57,417 nt of DNA from Acidobacteriota bacterium (GTDB lineage: Bacteria > Acidobacteriota > Terriglobia > Acidiferrales > UBA7541), in NCBI GenBank assembly GCA_003223315.1, contig QHYR01000035.1:1-57417 (forward strand), in the 5' to 3' direction. Numbering within the stretch: position 1 is the first letter of the stretch; every line of letters starts with the position of its first letter. Below the pieces are notes generated by a model that was not told the DNA's origin, made no database searches, and saw only the letters and a program-made list of their open reading frames with translations. Made by a program: the position numbers and the translations under genes. Below, piece by piece: positions 10,660 to 19,512 of this stretch.

Positions 10660-11195
10660 TCATTCGGTCTCGCCGCCTATCGGAAAGATGCGCCGGCGAA
10701 CGTCAGGCCAGAATTCGACAAAAGCATTAACTCCCATCCGGCCTAAAATTCCCCCAATCGTCCTTAATGCTGTATCGGCGGGTTGAGTTTCGCTGCCCGC
10801 ACGCCACATGTCCGACATCACGTTGTTACCGGGAATCGCGACAAAACGAGCATATGCGGGCGCCAAATGGCTGCCGTGCCGTGGCGCTGTGAAGGTGAGT
10901 TTGATCACATTTCGCACGCGGCTGCCGAAAGATGCATCCGGCGAGCGCTCGTACCGCGGATCTTCCCCCAAATGGCGCCTAAGCTGGCCTCAACGGTATT
11001 TCCTGTGTCGATGCCGGTCAGACGTATTCCGTAGCGTTTCTCGAAAGCACCCCAGGATGGGCCATCTTCGCTCGGGCGATTCGTCGCCGTTCCGAGGCTG
11101 GCGCTCAGCACGCCTGCGATGAGGCTTTCCAGCCCAACGGTGCTCTTTATTGTCCATCGAACTCACTGCCTGGCGGTGATCGCGTGGTACGGCTT
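10660..11195 (-). pseudogene. Frameshifted remnant of a conserved acidobacterial envelope protein
   Basis: Two minus-strand frames join into one plausible protein: ...VGLESLIAGVLSASLGTATNRPSEDGPSWGAFEKRYGIRLTGIDTGNTVEASLGAIWG | GEDPRYERSPDASFGSRVRNVIKLTFTAPRHGSHLAPAYARFVAIPGNNVMSDMWRAGSETQPADTALRTIGGILGRMGVNAFVEFWPDVRRRIF. A TGA also occurs near the 5' part. Confidence 0.7.
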
Positions 11196-11408
11196 CTTGG
11201 CCACAAGCCCCTCTGTGGCCAGATGTTGCACAGGGCTTTCTTACTGACCATCAGCAGAATGGCTTTGCCCCATACGGGAAGCGAAAACACAAACAGGAGC
11301 GTCAGGTTGCAGACGAGGTTACGCACGGGAGAAGCTCACGTCTATCGGAGTCTTTTGTCATTACGCGAATGCCCATCTTTGCCGAGAGTGCATCCTGCGC
11401 TTTCGCCG

Positions 11409-12299
11409 TCAGGCGGCTTTCGATGGAGATGTGTTTCTTTGTTGCGCGACGCCGGCTGAAGCAGCGCGATTTTCGATAACGCCATTGATCACGGCCCCTG
11501 AAAGCACCGCGATTCCACTCAAATAAAACCAAAGAAGGAGAACAATAACCGCGCCTAAAGAACCATACCCAACACTGTAAGTGCCCAAAAAATGTAAATA
11601 TATCCGCAACCCGATAGACACCACCAGCCATAAGATCACGCCGGCAATTGCGCCCGGCGTCACCCAGTGCCACTGTCGATTGGGAAGATCTGGAGCAAAG
11701 TAAAAAGTGATCGCAAAGGCCAATAAGATGAGCGCCAGCGCCAGTGGCCACTGCGCAACTTTCCACGTGATGGCCAAGATATTTCCAGGCGAGAGTGCAT
11801 GGGCGATTTTGTCCCCGGCAAGCACGATGACGACGGAAATGACCAGCAGGAGCGCGATTCCCAACGTGAGTCCTGTCGCCACCGCATACTGCTTGAATAG
11901 CGAGCGGTTTTCCTTCACTTTGTAAGCGGCGTTTAGCGTGTCCATCACCGCGTTCATTCCCATGGATGCGGACCACAGCGAGGCCACAATCCCAAAGGAC
12001 ATTTTTAGCGGCCCGCTCGAATGAATGATCTCGCTGAACGTCCTGTCGATGAGTTCGAATGCGGAAGGCGGCAAGGCGCCCGCGACAAATTGAAACAGCA
12101 GCACACGGCCGCGGTCTGCAAAGCCAAAGACGCTGAGACTCGCAATCACAAAGATCAGAAAGGGGAAAAGGGCCAGGAAGAAGTAGTACGCCAGCTGGGC
12201 GGCACGGCCGAAGACGTCATCCTCGAGGATCTCCGCCCAGGTGCGCCTTGCAACATCTCTCAACGAGAGGCCGCTGAAGCTGAATAAATTTGTCGCCAT
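11409..12299 (-). CDS. YihY/BrkB-family inner-membrane protein
   Basis: 296 aa, six predicted TM helices; AAQLAYYFFLALFPFLIFVIA, LYLSGIAVLSGAVINGVIE. Confidence 0.9.
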   Translation of the reverse strand: MATNLFSFSGLSLRDVARRTWAEILEDDVFGRAAQLAYYFFLALFPFLIFVIASLSVFGFADRGRVLLFQFVAGALPPSAFELIDRTFSEIIHSSGPLKMSFGIVASLWSASMGMNAVMDTLNAAYKVKENRSLFKQYAVATGLTLGIALLLVISVVIVLAGDKIAHALSPGNILAITWKVAQWPLALALILLAFAITFYFAPDLPNRQWHWVTPGAIAGVILWLVVSIGLRIYLHFLGTYSVGYGSLGAVIVLLLWFYLSGIAVLSGAVINGVIENRAASAGVAQQRNTSPSKAA

Positions 12300-12315
12300 G
12301 GGGCACTCCAGAACA

Positions 12316-14451
12316 TCAGTTGCCGCACTGGAGGAGGTGCTTCAGTAGTCTGCTTATCGCCAGCGGCATGCATCCATCAGATGGCCTAAACTCTGCGGCG
12401 GAGCCGTAGTGATCAAGAAGCGCCACATTGAGCTGATATTCTGCTCCTACACATCCCTCGATCATGTCGTGGCTCAGCAGTACTCCTTCAGGAAGCCAGG
12501 TATCCACGAGCCGATGAAACGCGTCGATATCGTAGATTCCCTTGCCCACGAAGCTGCCTTCGCCGAAGAGATCCTGGTAGGCATCGGAGACTGCGCGGGT
12601 ATATACGTCGAAAGTAGCATCCGCGGAGAAGATGGCCGCCAGCCGCGATTTCCTTGCCGACTGCAGGTCCACGCCGGCCTTCGGCTGTAAGATGGCATAA
12701 CCGCGCTGTAACCGTTTTCCTGAACGATCAAACACAGCCCGGTTCAAGGGATGCGCGAGCGTGCCTATCAATTTTCGCGCCGCGTCCCGGGGAAGCTGCG
12801 TATCGGAATCGAGCGTGATTACGTAACGCACGTCCTTAAGCAGCGCTAGAGCGCCGGTTTTGACCGAGAACGCATCGTGCTCCGCTCGGAGAAAACCGTT
12901 GAAGTCGAGCAGCTTCCCGCGCTTGCGCTCCCAGCCCATCCAGGTGCCCTCAGAAGCGCAGTAGACCTGGCGACGATGGAAATGGAAGAAGGCGCCGCGC
13001 GACTGCTGCGCGTATTTGCGATTGAGCCGTTCGATCAATTGGGAGCAGAGGCGGATCAGAGGATCTTCGTCCGCCGGGCCGCTGCGCGAATCGACGGAAT
13101 CGGTGAGTAACGCAAAATGAAGATTCTTGTCGCGGTTTCCGAGGAACCGTACCTCCAGGGCCTCGACCATTTGGCGAGTCTGAGATTCATTCAAAAGGAG
13201 CGTGGGTACAGCTGCCACTGTGACGCAATCATCAGGAATGCCTTTAGAGAGATCGAGTTTTGGAAGAACTCGGGGCGGAAACAAAAGAGCGATCAGTTGA
13301 TTGACGATGTCAATGGCGGCTCCAGTCGCAGGCACGAGCAGCAGAGGCAAAATGACCGCCATGGAAACCGACCGACCGTCTGGACGCGTGCGAATTTGAG
13401 GGCCGATGGAAAAGAAGCGGATCAAATCGCCGAGGAAGAGCGCCTGGTCGGCCAAACCGGAAGGAGTCGAAAAGATCGCCTGGATATTCGTGCTCGTCCC
13501 GGCGATCGCTCCGGCCAGAAACGTCATGTCTCCCACGCTCAGATGGCCAGTCACTGTGCGGTAGATCACGAATGCGTAGCAGCCGTAATAACACGCCGTG
13601 CTGGCGAGACCGAGCAGAGAGCCGGCTACAAGCTTGCGCCGCGCCAGAGAAACATCCTCCTGGTGAACCTGCTGCGAGAAAGTGTCATATCGCGACGTGA
13701 AAAAACGCCCGAGGCCGAAAAGCTTGGCTTCTTTGGCACTCTCTTTGCTGGAGGCTAAAGTGCGCAAATAATCGAGCCTCCTTCTGATTGGTGTCTGGCG
13801 GAAGCGCAGCGCGTAGCCTTGAAAGGCATAATGCGTTTCCCCGAGGAAGGCTGGCACGACGCACCCAACGAGGATCACTACCAGCCAGGGCGAGAACAAA
13901 AAGACGCTGGCGGCAAGACTGACCGCGACGATCGACTGTTGGATCAACTGGCCGACCGCCCGGATCATGCTGACACGATCAATTGCCTGGACCCGCGCCC
14001 GTTCCAGTTGGTCGTAGAAATTGGGATCCTCATAGGAGGCGAGGTCGAGCTCGGCGGCGTGTTTCATAATCCGCAGGCTGCTGGACATGGTGAACCGGCC
14101 CGCGAGGACTTCATCAAGGTAGTCAACCGCGCGCGTCAGCACGACAGAGAGTCCTGCCAGAGCGAAATCCCCCACGACCAATAACCAAAAGTGTTTCGGA
14201 AGGGCGCGACTATGGGACACGTAGGCGACAACGCCATTGATAATGAGCCGAGTAATCAACAGTGCGCCGAGCGGAAGGAGGGCGGTGATTAGCCGGAAGA
14301 CCAGGCTGAGGCTGACGCAGCTCGGCGCAGAGTCCCAGAAGATCCGCATTACCGGCGGGACATTCCGCAGCGCGTACATGCGCTCTTCCCAGCCGTGATG
14401 CTTGCTCTCGGGTAGCCGCACGTGTGCCCTAACTTTGTTTAAGAGACCCAT
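12316..14451 (-). CDS. Chimeric ORF: ABC-exporter transmembrane domain (N-terminal) fused to a truncated cyclic beta-1,2-glucan synthase-like GT84 glycosyltransferase domain (C-terminal)
   Basis: N-term like type-I ABC exporter TMD (LVVSLAASVFLFSPWLVVILV...GLADQALFLGDLIRFFSIGPQIRTRPDGR) with no Walker A/B. C-term RVLPKLDLSKGIPDDCVTVAAVPTLLLNESQTRQMVEALEVRFLGN...NLHFALLTD, RYVITLDSDTQLPRDAARKLIGTLAHPLNRAVFD, GEGSFVGKGIYDIDAFHRLVD...LLSHDMIEG is NdvB/GT84-like. Confidence 0.75.
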   Translation of the reverse strand: MGLLNKVRAHVRLPESKHHGWEERMYALRNVPPVMRIFWDSAPSCVSLSLVFRLITALLPLGALLITRLIINGVVAYVSHSRALPKHFWLLVVGDFALAGLSVVLTRAVDYLDEVLAGRFTMSSSLRIMKHAAELDLASYEDPNFYDQLERARVQAIDRVSMIRAVGQLIQQSIVAVSLAASVFLFSPWLVVILVGCVVPAFLGETHYAFQGYALRFRQTPIRRRLDYLRTLASSKESAKEAKLFGLGRFFTSRYDTFSQQVHQEDVSLARRKLVAGSLLGLASTACYYGCYAFVIYRTVTGHLSVGDMTFLAGAIAGTSTNIQAIFSTPSGLADQALFLGDLIRFFSIGPQIRTRPDGRSVSMAVILPLLLVPATGAAIDIVNQLIALLFPPRVLPKLDLSKGIPDDCVTVAAVPTLLLNESQTRQMVEALEVRFLGNRDKNLHFALLTDSVDSRSGPADEDPLIRLCSQLIERLNRKYAQQSRGAFFHFHRRQVYCASEGTWMGWERKRGKLLDFNGFLRAEHDAFSVKTGALALLKDVRYVITLDSDTQLPRDAARKLIGTLAHPLNRAVFDRSGKRLQRGYAILQPKAGVDLQSARKSRLAAIFSADATFDVYTRAVSDAYQDLFGEGSFVGKGIYDIDAFHRLVDTWLPEGVLLSHDMIEGCVGAEYQLNVALLDHYGSAAEFRPSDGCMPLAISRLLKHLLQCGN

Positions 14452-14570
14452 CTTGGATCGAGCTTACATCTCGACTTGGCCGGCTGGGGTGGCGGTTCTC
14501 CTGGCTCTATTCCAGGATCGGAAATTTTCTCGCTGGACGCGACGCGGGCTGCGCAGGTCAACGAGGCTTT

Positions 14571-14783
14571 TCAGCGTTTGCTGAGCTGAGTCAGACCACT
14601 GACTGCGCCGGCTAGGAAAGCGAGGCAAATCAGCAAGAAAGCGATCCTGAGGTCGCCTGCATACCGGAAGCCATTGCTGACGCCGAGTTGTATATTGAGA
14701 TAAGACAGAAGAGAGATAACAAGCAGAAGGCCAGCAGTGAGCGCGACTCCGGTATAAGCGTGAGGCCGTCGATTCCCCTCCAT
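14571..14783 (-). CDS. Small predicted two-TM membrane protein
   Basis: 70 aa; YTGVALTAGLLLVISLLSYLNI and LRIAFLLICLAFLAGAVSGL. Confidence 0.4.
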   Translation of the reverse strand: MEGNRRPHAYTGVALTAGLLLVISLLSYLNIQLGVSNGFRYAGDLRIAFLLICLAFLAGAVSGLTQLSKR

Positions 14784-15136
14784 TTTGCCCTCCTAGCTGC
14801 TGCCTAAGGCGCTAGGAAGTGTAAATATGGCGATTCGAGCGAGTTGGGGCAATCAGCAATAGGCCCTAATGAGGATCATCGGAACAATGTATGGCCGCGT
14901 GAGACGTGCTTTCTTGGGGGCAGCTTGTAAGTTATTCGGGCGTGGTGAGCTTCGTCAAGGTACCCCGAGGGCTCAACCGAAGTCGCGGGGTCCGGAGCAG
15001 GCTGTGCCAAGTCGGAAAGAATGCTATCTTTCTTGTCAGTTATATGTTGACAGTTGCACTTCTTTCAGGAGGCTATTCATCGCAAATGGCGTTGCTTCCG
15101 GACGCAGCGTTCCCGCGACGGCTGAGACGCTTGGCT

Positions 15137-16009
15137 CTATTCGCGGGCTACGCGGCGAACGTCGCGCTCTGCGGCCACGAGCTGCATGCGCTGCAAACCG
15201 CCGAGCTGAATGCCTCGCCCGGCGAGCTCGATCTGAATCCGCCTGCGTAGTTCGCGCGCAACGTCATCCTGCCGAGTCGGCGCAGTCCGGACCTGCAGCC
15301 GCACGGTCGTTCCATTTGGCGCCAAAGACTCCACTCCAAGCACCCGCGGTCCATCCAGCAGCATAGGTGACCAGGACGGATCGGCGCGAAATTCGCTGGC
15401 CACAGCTTCCAGCGCGTTCAGCGCCTCATCCAGCGGCTGATCAGCGGCGACAATCGCATCGAGAAAGAGCTGGCCCCAATCTCGGCTCAGATTGGCCACC
15501 TTGGTAATTTCACTGTTGGGAATTGTGACCACGGCGCCCTGGGGGTCGCGCACTACGGTGCGGCGAAGTGTGAGATGTTCGACACGGCCTACGACGTCGC
15601 CGATGCGCACGATATCTCCGACCACGTATTGGTCTTCCAAAATGGTAAAAAAGCCATTGATGAAGTCGTGCACCACATGCTGCGCTCCAAAGCCGATGGA
15701 CAGGCTGGCTAACCCGGCGGCCGCCGCCACCGGCGTTATATTAAAGCCGAACTCAGGCAGGGCCATCAGAGCCGCCACGACAATGATGACGGCAGTTCCG
15801 CCGCTATAAAGAATTCCGGCCAAGGTTCGGGTGTGCTGCTCGCGCATTCTAGCGACGCGCGCGGCGGATTCACTTCCGGCAGAGGCGATCAGGCGTCGCG
15901 TTAACATTCGCAGGACGCGAACCAAAATGAGAGAGATCAGCAGAATCGTGAGCAGGCGCGTGCCGTGCCCCAGCGCAAATTCCGTCCACCTGAATACCTG
16001 GTCTGTCAT
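15137..16009 (-). CDS. Mechanosensitive ion channel (MscS) family protein
   Basis: AAAGLASLSIGFGAQHVVHDFINGFFTILEDQYVVGDIVRIGDVVGRVEHLTLRRTVVRDPQGAVVTIPNSEI. Confidence 0.93.
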   Translation of the reverse strand: MTDQVFRWTEFALGHGTRLLTILLISLILVRVLRMLTRRLIASAGSESAARVARMREQHTRTLAGILYSGGTAVIIVVAALMALPEFGFNITPVAAAAGLASLSIGFGAQHVVHDFINGFFTILEDQYVVGDIVRIGDVVGRVEHLTLRRTVVRDPQGAVVTIPNSEITKVANLSRDWGQLFLDAIVAADQPLDEALNALEAVASEFRADPSWSPMLLDGPRVLGVESLAPNGTTVRLQVRTAPTRQDDVARELRRRIQIELAGRGIQLGGLQRMQLVAAERDVRRVARE

Positions 16010-16174
16010 AACCCTTTAGCCGCGAGCATCACCCCAGGATAAGGCTCGCGCGTTAAAATAGAAGAGCGCATTATATCATTGGGCTTTGGAGCGGCCACGA
16101 AACCGCGCCAGGCGTTGCGCAATGTCAACCGCGGGATGCCCGCGCGCGTTAAACGAGTTAGGTAGGGTAGCCCT

Positions 16175-16546
16175 TTGTTGAACCCGGAAAGGATGGCCAT
16201 GTGCTCGTCGCGTAGAGTCTTCATCGGCGCTTGGCTCTCGTTCGCCGCGTCTGCCGCCGCTGTTTGGGCCACGCAGCAGGGGCTGCCTGCGTCGCAGTTT
16301 CCTCCGCCGTTTCGACCGCCAGAAACTCCGGAACTCCCGCGAAACCAGAAACGCGATCGTCTCATGCTCAAAGCGAATCGCGCTGTGATCTCCAAGGACG
16401 TCACCCGAATGTCCGAGCTGATTGACGCGTTGCAAAAACAGCTTAAGGAAAGCGACACCACGGACATTTTGTCGCTTGACGTGATTCGCAAATCCGAGGA
16501 GATCGAAAAATTGGCCCGGCAGGTGCGCGATTTAGTCCGCGGCTGA
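16175..16546 (+). CDS. Exported hypothetical protein
   Basis: 123 aa with N-terminal hydrophobic segment and charged helical C-terminus (ALQKQLKESDTTDILSLDVIRKSEEIEKLARQVRDLVRG). Confidence 0.6.
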   Translation: MLNPERMAMCSSRRVFIGAWLSFAASAAAVWATQQGLPASQFPPPFRPPETPELPRNQKRDRLMLKANRAVISKDVTRMSELIDALQKQLKESDTTDILSLDVIRKSEEIEKLARQVRDLVRG

Positions 16547-16666
16547 GACAGGCCTTCTGGCTTCTAGGTTGGTCTCAAGGACGCCGACTCCCAGCAGCGC
16601 CGGTGCGGAATTGATGGCCCGCGAAAAGCGTTTTACAATGCATTGTCCACGGCGACACCAATCTGC

Positions 16667-16743
16667 GCGCCTGTAGCTCAGTTGGATAGAGCGCTGGTCT
16701 CCGGAACCAGAGGTCGGAGGTTCAAATCCTCTCAGGCGCGCCA
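16667..16743 (+). tRNA. tRNA-Arg (CCG), CCA encoded
   Basis: GCGCCTG TA GCTC AGTTGGATA GAGC G CTGGT CTCCGGA ACCAG AGGTC GGAGG TTCAAAT CCTCT CAGGCGC G CCA; anticodon CCG. Confidence 0.96.
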
Positions 16744-16772
16744 CAACTCCTTCAGCCTCTTGAAGTTCCATC

Positions 16773-17175
16773 CTAGTTGACCGCCGCTTTCTTGTTCCCA
16801 GTTTCAGAATTGGGAACAACTGGGAACAGATCGCCAAAGTACGCCCGTTTTAAGGCGACGGCTGCCTCACGCTCCGATTGCCTCGAAGTATGCGTGTAGG
16901 TGTGTCCGCTGTGGTGCTGACGTTACTGTGCCGCAGAAGCTTTTGAGCCAGCTTCAAACGTCCAGTTCGCTCCTCCACGACGCTTCCAGCTGTGTGGCGA
17001 AACGCATGGAAACCGGAAGCGCCCTTCAAGCGCGGAATGCGGGGCCTATCTAGCGCCGGGTACAGCACGTCCCGGCGAAGAACGTCCGGGTTGAGCGGCG
17101 ACCCGTCAGGCTTAGAAAAGATGAAGTCTTCCGGGCCACTTATGGAGCGAGCGCTGTCGGTGCTCCGATATCACT
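16773..17175 (-). pseudogene. Tyrosine recombinase (phage-type integrase), degraded
   Basis: Minus-strand translation YRSTDSARSISGPEDFIFSKPDGSPLNPDVLRRDVLYPALDRPRIPRLKGASGFHAFRHTAGSVVEERTGRLKLAQKLLRHSNVSTTADT, then a frameshift to YTHTSRQSEREAAVALKRAYFGDLFPVVPNSETGNKKAAVN*. HxxR and LLRHSNVSTTxDTYTH motifs; N-terminal part not found. Confidence 0.85.
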
Positions 17176-17341
17176 TGCTTCAAGATGTCGTCAAACCAAA
17201 TGGAGTCCCGACTGGGGGGTGCAATTACACCGATTTGCGGGCACTTTCACCGGCTAGCATGGCGGGATGGACCTCCACTTTGTCCAGCGGTAACAGCCCC
17301 TGCCGACGGACCCTCAGTTCGCGGTTGTAAAATGCTTCTCC

Positions 17342-17764
17342 GTGTTGTCCCTGCCTTCTTTATCGACGCGCATGATCGTCACCTTCCGAAGCACTGCATT
17401 CAATACGTCCACACCTGAAAAGCATTTCGTAAGCCGCCGTGCTTACGGGGGTGACTTGGCCAATTGGCTTATATACGAACTAGCCCGACACGATGCCGCT
17501 GTCGAGCCTATGATTGGGCAAAAGGATGCCGGATGGATTGTTCGGTTCCGTTTCCGCGGAGCCACTTATGATTTCGTCGCCAGGTACCGAGGCCCTGATT
17601 GGGTAGGCTCGCTTGAACGCCGACGAGGTATTGTAGGTCGTCTCTTTCACGGGCAGCAGAAGAACGTAGAATTTGACGCTGTCCGGCTCATTGATGCAGT
17701 GTTGTCATCGTCCGAACTGATTTCTGATGTTCGTTGGCACTACGACGAATCCGGGTCTCTCTAA
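17342..17764 (+). CDS. Hypothetical protein, possible cargo of the tRNA-Arg element
   Basis: 140-aa ORF in the integrase-relic region; no recognised motif. Confidence 0.4.
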   Translation: MLSLPSLSTRMIVTFRSTAFNTSTPEKHFVSRRAYGGDLANWLIYELARHDAAVEPMIGQKDAGWIVRFRFRGATYDFVARYRGPDWVGSLERRRGIVGRLFHGQQKNVEFDAVRLIDAVLSSSELISDVRWHYDESGSL

Positions 17765-17905
17765 CCTTGTAATTCGGCGACAGCCTCTCTGGCAACTCCT
17801 CCGCATCGATTGACGCCTGGCACTAGACTTGCCACTATCTCGGTGCACCTAAGCGGGAATTAACGTTAAGCGATCACTCGAAAGAGTGCGGAATCAGGAG
17901 GAGTT

Positions 17906-18424
17906 ATGAGACCCAGACTGACGATTCTGCTCGTGCTAGTGACACTGATGTCCAGGACAGCGGCGGCCCAGGCGCGGCAGGCAACTTTCCCACCCGGCTC
18001 CCCGGAGAAGAACACGGAAGTGAAACCGAACGCCACAATTCGCCGTATTAACCCGCTGACGCTCAGCAAACCGAATGGCTACACCCACGTGGTGGTCGCA
18101 ACTAGCGGCCGCACGATCTACATCGCCGGACAGACGGCGGTCGATAGCTACGGGAATGTGGTCGGGCCAGGCGATTTCCGCGCTCAGGCCAAACAAGCCT
18201 TTGAGAACCTAAAGGCTGCACTGGCGGCCGCTGGCATCGGGTTCGACCAGGTGGTCAAACTCAACTACTACGTCCTCGACATGGCGAACGCGCCCGTTTT
18301 GCGGGAAGTACGCAATGGCTATCTGGCGTCCGCGTTTCCTGCGAGCACCTTGGTCGAAGTCAGGAAACTCGCGCGCGATGAGCTCATGCTCGAGATCGAA
18401 GCAATCGCCGTGAGTACAAAATAG
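17906..18424 (+). CDS. Exported RidA (YjgF/YER057c/UK114) family protein
   Basis: Signal peptide MRPRLTILLVLVTLMSRTAAAQA; IYIAGQTAVDSYGNVVGPGDFRAQAKQAFENLKAALAAAG...FPASTLVEVRKLARDELMLEIEAIA. Confidence 0.9.
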   Translation: MRPRLTILLVLVTLMSRTAAAQARQATFPPGSPEKNTEVKPNATIRRINPLTLSKPNGYTHVVVATSGRTIYIAGQTAVDSYGNVVGPGDFRAQAKQAFENLKAALAAAGIGFDQVVKLNYYVLDMANAPVLREVRNGYLASAFPASTLVEVRKLARDELMLEIEAIAVSTK

Positions 18425-18742
18425 AAAAAGACTCTTTAGAGTTAAAGCACGCTGTTCCGCCTCGCCGCCCAGCTTGAGTCGGCACGGCCCTGGGTGACCC
18501 GCCAGCCGAAGGTTTGCTGACTGTATGGATTATCGAATCGGTGTCACGAGTAGCGAAGCAGCGGAGACAGCGAATTGAACGCTCAGAGGCCATCTAGGGG
18601 GGTGTCGGCGGCGAGGCCGGTTCGGAGCCGCCACTGAACCGCGGGCCTAGGGAGGTCTGAGCGTGACCCGAGAGGGGAGCGGGAATATGGTTTTGCGCAA
18701 GGATAAAGTTGAAATCGGAAATTCCGGTTAGAGGAGGACCAT

Positions 18743-19306
18743 ATGAGTCGAAGAGTATGGACCTACGCGGCCGCTCAAGTGCTTGCATTATTTCTAGCTT
18801 TCATCCTGCTGTCCGCAGTGACCAAGGGCCGGGTGGAGGGTGCGCAAGTGCAGCGTTCCGCACCCCAGTCTTGCCCATCCGGACCTGGCGTGCAACTCGC
18901 TGCAGGAGGCAACAAAACCATCATCATGCCGCCGTCGCTGGGTGACTCCAGCGCGAGCGCCTATTCTCACGGCGTTCGGGTAGGCGACATGCTGTTCCTG
19001 GCTGGTCATACGGGAACCGCTGAAAATGAACCGACCAACTTCGACACTCAGGCCAGGCGGGCGTTCGCCCAGCTCGAGGCAGTGCTGAAAACCGCCGGCG
19101 GATCCCTAAACGACATCGTCACGATGACGGTGTTCATAACCGATGTCCGTCTTGGGCCGGAATTCCTCAAGATTCGAAAGGAAATTCTCGGTCGTGACTT
19201 CCCTGCGAGCGCGCTGATTGGCGTGAGCCGTCTGATGCCGGTCGATGGCCTGTTGGAAATCCAGGCTATTGCTGTTCTACCGTGTCGAGACACGGCCACA
19301 CGCTAA
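18743..19306 (+). CDS. Exported RidA family protein, second paralog
   Basis: N-terminal hydrophobic leader; MLFLAGHTGTAENEPTNFDTQARRAFAQLEAVLKTAGGSLNDIVTMTVFITD...FPASALIGVSRLMPVDGLLEIQAIAVL. Confidence 0.9.
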   Translation: MSRRVWTYAAAQVLALFLAFILLSAVTKGRVEGAQVQRSAPQSCPSGPGVQLAAGGNKTIIMPPSLGDSSASAYSHGVRVGDMLFLAGHTGTAENEPTNFDTQARRAFAQLEAVLKTAGGSLNDIVTMTVFITDVRLGPEFLKIRKEILGRDFPASALIGVSRLMPVDGLLEIQAIAVLPCRDTATR

Positions 19307-19512
19307 AGTAAGCCACGAACAGCACAGAGAACCAATGGATGAAAGTTCCATCCGAGCGCGTGTCGTTACAGCTCGGTGGCTATCCAAGCAACGAGCCGGC
19401 AACCGGAGTCTGTGTCCGAACTTACCCCACTCCAGGAAGGTCACTTCTGTGTTATCGCGAGAAGCAAGCTAAGGTCAGGCGGCGCCCGGCTTCACACTTT
19501 GAAATCGGCGGC

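Noticed and set aside
14869-15366. 165-aa and 114-aa plus-strand ORFs
   Set aside because: Run antisense into the MscS-family gene and have low-complexity Arg/Ala composition.
16793-16828. 11-bp inverted repeat TGTTCCCAGTT...AACTGGGAACA next to tRNA-Arg
   Set aside because: Lies within the coding tail of the decayed integrase (GDLFPVVPNSETGNKK) and is explained by internal repetition; not enough to call an att core or regulatory hairpin.
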